A stretch of DNA of 64,000 bases from Flagellimonas pelagia (GTDB taxonomy: Bacteria; Bacteroidota; Bacteroidia; Flavobacteriales; Flavobacteriaceae). The position numbers and the translations under genes are program-made. Every line of letters begins with the position of its first letter. Within the stretch, counting starts at the first letter, position 1. Shown in pieces: positions 63,901 to 64,000 of the stretch. The stretch is taken from positions 1 through 64,000 of the forward strand of contig NZ_QXFI01000011.1 of NCBI RefSeq assembly GCF_003584135.1. Reading direction: 5' to 3'. The notes under the pieces are model-generated. The model made no database searches. It worked only from the letters and a program-made list of their open reading frames with translations, and was not told where the DNA came from.

Positions 63901-64000
63901 ATGAAAAAATCAATCCTAACGTTTTTACTTGCCTTTGTCGTAAGTATGATCGGCTATTCCCAGAGTACTTTTTCTGGAAAGGTAGTAGACGAGAACAACG
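63901..64000 (+). CDS. TonB-dependent (SusC-like) receptor, 5' end only
   Basis: Starts at ATG 63901 with a signal peptide (MKKSILTFLLAFVVSMIGYSQ) and begins a carboxypeptidase-regulatory-like domain (STFSGKVVDENN). The window ends after 33 codons. In Bacteroidota this start nearly always opens a TonB receptor; by position it might serve uptake of the substrate used by the preceding operon. Confidence 0.75.
   Translation, partial: MKKSILTFLLAFVVSMIGYSQSTFSGKVVDENN

Overview
The window looks like chromosomal DNA of a marine-type Flavobacteriaceae (Bacteroidota). The reasons are: SusC/SusD pairs, Bacteroidota-type lipoproteins, LytS/LytTR two-component pairs, a TTTG-N17-TAnnTTTG promoter, an AT-rich composition and xylan/uronate catabolism. 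I cannot name the species; a Muricauda/Zobellia-like relative is only a guess.

Region 1 (1 to about 19,770) is the right-hand part of a genomic island. Its right edge is marked by a Bacteroidota tyrosine recombinase (18361-19587, minus) beside the 3' half of a tRNA-Asn(GUU) gene (19729-19770) that still has its native terminator. This is the expected attR geometry, so the left edge and the intact tRNA should lie before the window. The cargo is defence-like: an IS3-family element (1-1222) that cut off a MutH/Sau3AI-type restriction gene and left its C5 methyltransferase; a two-gene Gabija system (gajA/gajB, 3655-7384); and an unfamiliar operon (8128-10425) of a degenerate NTase-HEPN protein plus three ~114-residue proteins that all share one helical domain. 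A divergent XRE regulator faces that operon, and an unusual 133-bp-period repeat array lies just downstream of it. The rest of the island holds a membrane coiled-coil protein, a LytS/LytTR pair, and a WG-repeat, lipoprotein and VWA cluster.

Region 2 (20,000-26,090) is ordinary chromosome: a repeat-bearing lipoprotein, a secreted DinB-like protein, a PepSY membrane protein, a YceI protein and a second LytS/LytTR pair.

Region 3 (26,100-59,830) is a large acetylated glucuronoxylan utilisation locus. Outer-membrane capture is by SusC, SusD and a surface glycan-binding lipoprotein with three CBM4/9-like modules. Depolymerisation uses GH10, GH67, GH43, GH3, a GH35/DUF5597 enzyme, a sialate-O-acetylesterase/NodB fusion and an alpha/beta esterase. 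Uronate uptake and catabolism use a TRAP transporter, UxaC, an SDR probably replacing UxuB, and UxuA. Xylose is handled by two SSS symporters, XylA and XylB, with a decayed second xylA between the symporters. A LacI-family regulator sits inside the locus, and matching GCAATCGRTTGCGT-type palindromes lie before xylB, between GH3 and GH67, and between susC and GH43, so one regulon is likely. KDG kinase and aldolase are not in the window.

Region 4 (59,930-64,000) is a tightly coupled three-gene operon (DUF5690 MFS-like transporter, FAD oxidoreductase, phosphonatase-like HAD hydrolase) with a convergent XRE-cupin regulator, followed by the start of another TonB-dependent receptor.
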